Assembly: GCA_001549895.1 (NCBI GenBank)
Contig: AP014719.1
Location: 124,001 to 188,000, forward strand
Reading direction: 5' to 3'
DNA from: Arthrobacter sp. Hiyo8
GTDB lineage: Bacteria; Actinomycetota; Actinomycetes; Actinomycetales; Micrococcaceae
DNA length: 64,000 nt
A program made the translations under genes and the position numbers. The notes beneath the pieces are model-generated. The model saw only the letters and a list, made by a program, of their open reading frames with translations. It was not told the origin of the DNA and ran no database searches. Below, one piece after another: positions 62,300 to 64,000 of this stretch (position 1 is the stretch's first letter; each line of letters starts with the position of its first letter).

Positions 62300-64000
62300 G
62301 CATGACTATCCCCGGTTCCGAAGTTTATTCCAGCCGACCAAAGAGTCCAGATGAGCTTATGAATTCCCTCCCGCAGGGTTTTCCCATCCACTCCGTTACG
62401 CAGGAGCAAATCGACGCGGTGGACCCGCTGACCTACGAAGTCATCCGCCACCGCATCTGGTCGATCACAGAGGAGATGGGTGAGGCGCTGAAGAGGATGT
62501 CTGGATCGCCCATCGTGACCGACGCAATGACTTCGACTTCGCCATCGGAGACGAATTCGGTCAGGAGGTCCAAGTCGGTCTCTACAACACCGGGCTTGTC
62601 GGCGCCGTCGACCTCGCGGTCTACTGGACGCTTCAGAACCGCGCAACAAACCCAGGCATTGAAGAGGGCGACATGTTCCTCTGCAACGATCCGTGGGTCG
62701 GTGGAGGCTTGCATCAAAGCGACGTCATCATCTATCAGCCTGTATTCCATGACGGAAAGCTCTTTGCCTGGACAAGCGGGATCTGCCACGAACCTGACCT
62801 GGGCGGTGTAGGACTTGGTTCGTTCTCGCCGGCTGCTCAGGACGTCTTCAGCGAAGCCCTGCCCACACCACCGGTAAAGATTGTCCGGGGCGGCCAATTG
62901 CAGGCCGATATGGCCGACATGTGGACGAGGCGCTCACGGGTTCCCATGCTCGTTGGCCTTGACCTCAGGGCCAAGTTGGCGCCAACAACGTAGGCCGGCA
63001 GCGTCTTCTTGAGGTCATTAAGCGCTACGGCGCCGACACCGTCAAAGCCGTCATGAAGCGCATGATGGCCGATTCCGAGAACAGGCTTCGCGGCAAGCTG
63101 AAATCGTTGCCCGATGGCACGTGGCGTGCCACCGGCTATCAGGATCAGTCTCACGAAGGCGATCGGTCGCTGCACAAGATCACCGTGGCCATGACGAAGA
63201 AGGATGATCACCTTACCTTCGACTTCACCGGAACGGACCGCAGGCCGGAATGATCAACTGCACCTACGCAGGAATGCGCGGCGGAGTCATGATCGCGCTT
63301 CTACCTATCCTGGCCCACGACATACCGTGGTCCGCGGGCGGCCTGATGCGTTGCTTCGATCTGGTGTCAGAGGAAGGAACGATCAACAACGCCACTTTCC
63401 CGGCTGCCGTAAGCCGCGGACCCATCGGTCCGGCCTGGCTAACCGGAACACTCGTAGCAGAATGCCTGTCGCAGATGCTCGACCGCTCCGTGGATCTAGG
63501 CAAGAGCGTGCAGGCCGCTTGCTGTGGCACCTGGGACACTGCCGTCATCGCCGGACTGGACGAACGCGGAGAGGTACCCGTACCGTTCCTCAACATCCTC
63601 ATGGAGCCCATGGCGGGAGGATATGGGGCTCGCCCGCAGGCTGACGGCATGGACACGGGAGGGCTCTTCTGCATTCCGATGGGGCGTATCCCCGATACGG
63701 AAATGTCGGAGTTCCTTTATCCGATGCTCGTACTCTGGCGCCGGGAGGAGACTGACTCCGGAGGTCCCGGTCGTATGCGTGGAGGTGTCAGCGCGTCGCT
63801 TGCATTCACCCCCACGGCACCAGCGTTCCAATGGGGCTGGTCCTGGCATCGGCCGGCAAAGCCGTCTCACAGAACACAGGCCTGTCCGGCGGCTATCCGG
63901 GAAACACCGGCCTCGATCTGGTCGTGCGAGACGTGGACGTCTTCGAGATGCTCAGAGGAGGAGTCGTTCCTGAAACACTGGATGAGCTGGCGGCGCAATC
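62296..64000 (+). CDS. HyuB-type hydantoinase/carboxylase subunit B (runs off the window)
   Basis: The partner of HyuA. At least 568 residues are present after frameshifts near 62,528, 62,985, 63,242 and 63,812 are repaired; the 3' end is missing. Landmarks: DPLTYEVIRHRIWSITEEMG, FAIGDEFGQEVQVG, EEGDMFLCNDPWVGGGLH and QPVFHDGKLFAWTSGICHEP (histidines and Asp of the metal site). Then NCTYAGMRGG, EEGTINNATFPAAVS, PMAGGYGARPQADGMDTGG and RMRGGVSA follow. Together with HyuA it would hydrolyse a cyclic amide or carboxylate a ketone with ATP. Confidence 0.9.

Noticed and set aside
1..64000. tRNA or rRNA genes, including a tRNA attachment site for the integrases.
   Set aside because: No cloverleaf-like or rRNA-like segment was noticed on either strand by eye; a dedicated tRNA scan would be needed to be sure.

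Overview
The window looks like DNA of a high-GC actinobacterium, most likely Micrococcales (Arthrobacter/Microbacterium-like), judging from composition, codon use and gene families. It has two parts that differ in style. Bases 1 to about 49,150 form a mobile element. Bases 49,500 to 64,000 carry a lower-GC catabolic cluster of Arthrobacter-like character.

The mobile element is a conjugative module. It encodes a MobL-type relaxase (26,007-28,300), a very large VirD4/TraG coupling ATPase (15,695-19,743), and a set of single-pass secretion-channel proteins, a pilin-like protein and a two-domain peptidoglycan hydrolase (29,453-37,274). It also encodes two ClpA/B-like AAA+ proteins (one cut by the left edge), a UvrD-type helicase, an HU-like protein, a Phd-like antitoxin with a candidate toxin, and an Xre regulator. 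No VirB4 ATPase is visible, so part of the module probably lies left of the window. Most units run on the minus strand and are separated by strong hairpins.

The most striking gene is at 9,902-15,501. After correction of one frameshift it encodes a single chain of about 1,866 residues that contains, in order, the catalytic core of bacterial RNA polymerase beta (GDK...HGNKG) and beta' (DFDGD). It heads an operon with three unknown genes. Nine copies of a short motif, ATTC(G/A)ATAG and close variants, lie just upstream of transcription units in this element. They could be promoters or operators of an element-specific transcription system.

An accessory block follows (38,164-49,138). A tyrosine recombinase and a serine recombinase bracket a three-gene restriction-like system (MmeI-type methyltransferase, SF2 helicase, GIY-YIG/T5orf172-type nuclease) and several unknown genes. 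A truncated IclR-type gene lies just beyond the serine recombinase.

The right part encodes TetR and IclR regulators, an MHS-type MFS transporter, an NAD-dependent epimerase, a Baeyer-Villiger-type flavin monooxygenase, an HSL-type esterase, an aldehyde dehydrogenase, an SDR, a class II aldolase and HyuA/HyuB-type hydantoinase/carboxylase subunits. This is a plausible route for uptake and oxidation of a ketone or lactone-forming compound.

Nearly every long gene carries one or more single-base frameshifts, in both parts of the window. In all cases checked, adding one base (usually a C or G in a short run) restores a continuous family-like protein. I treat these as sequence errors. Coordinates below span the whole repaired gene.
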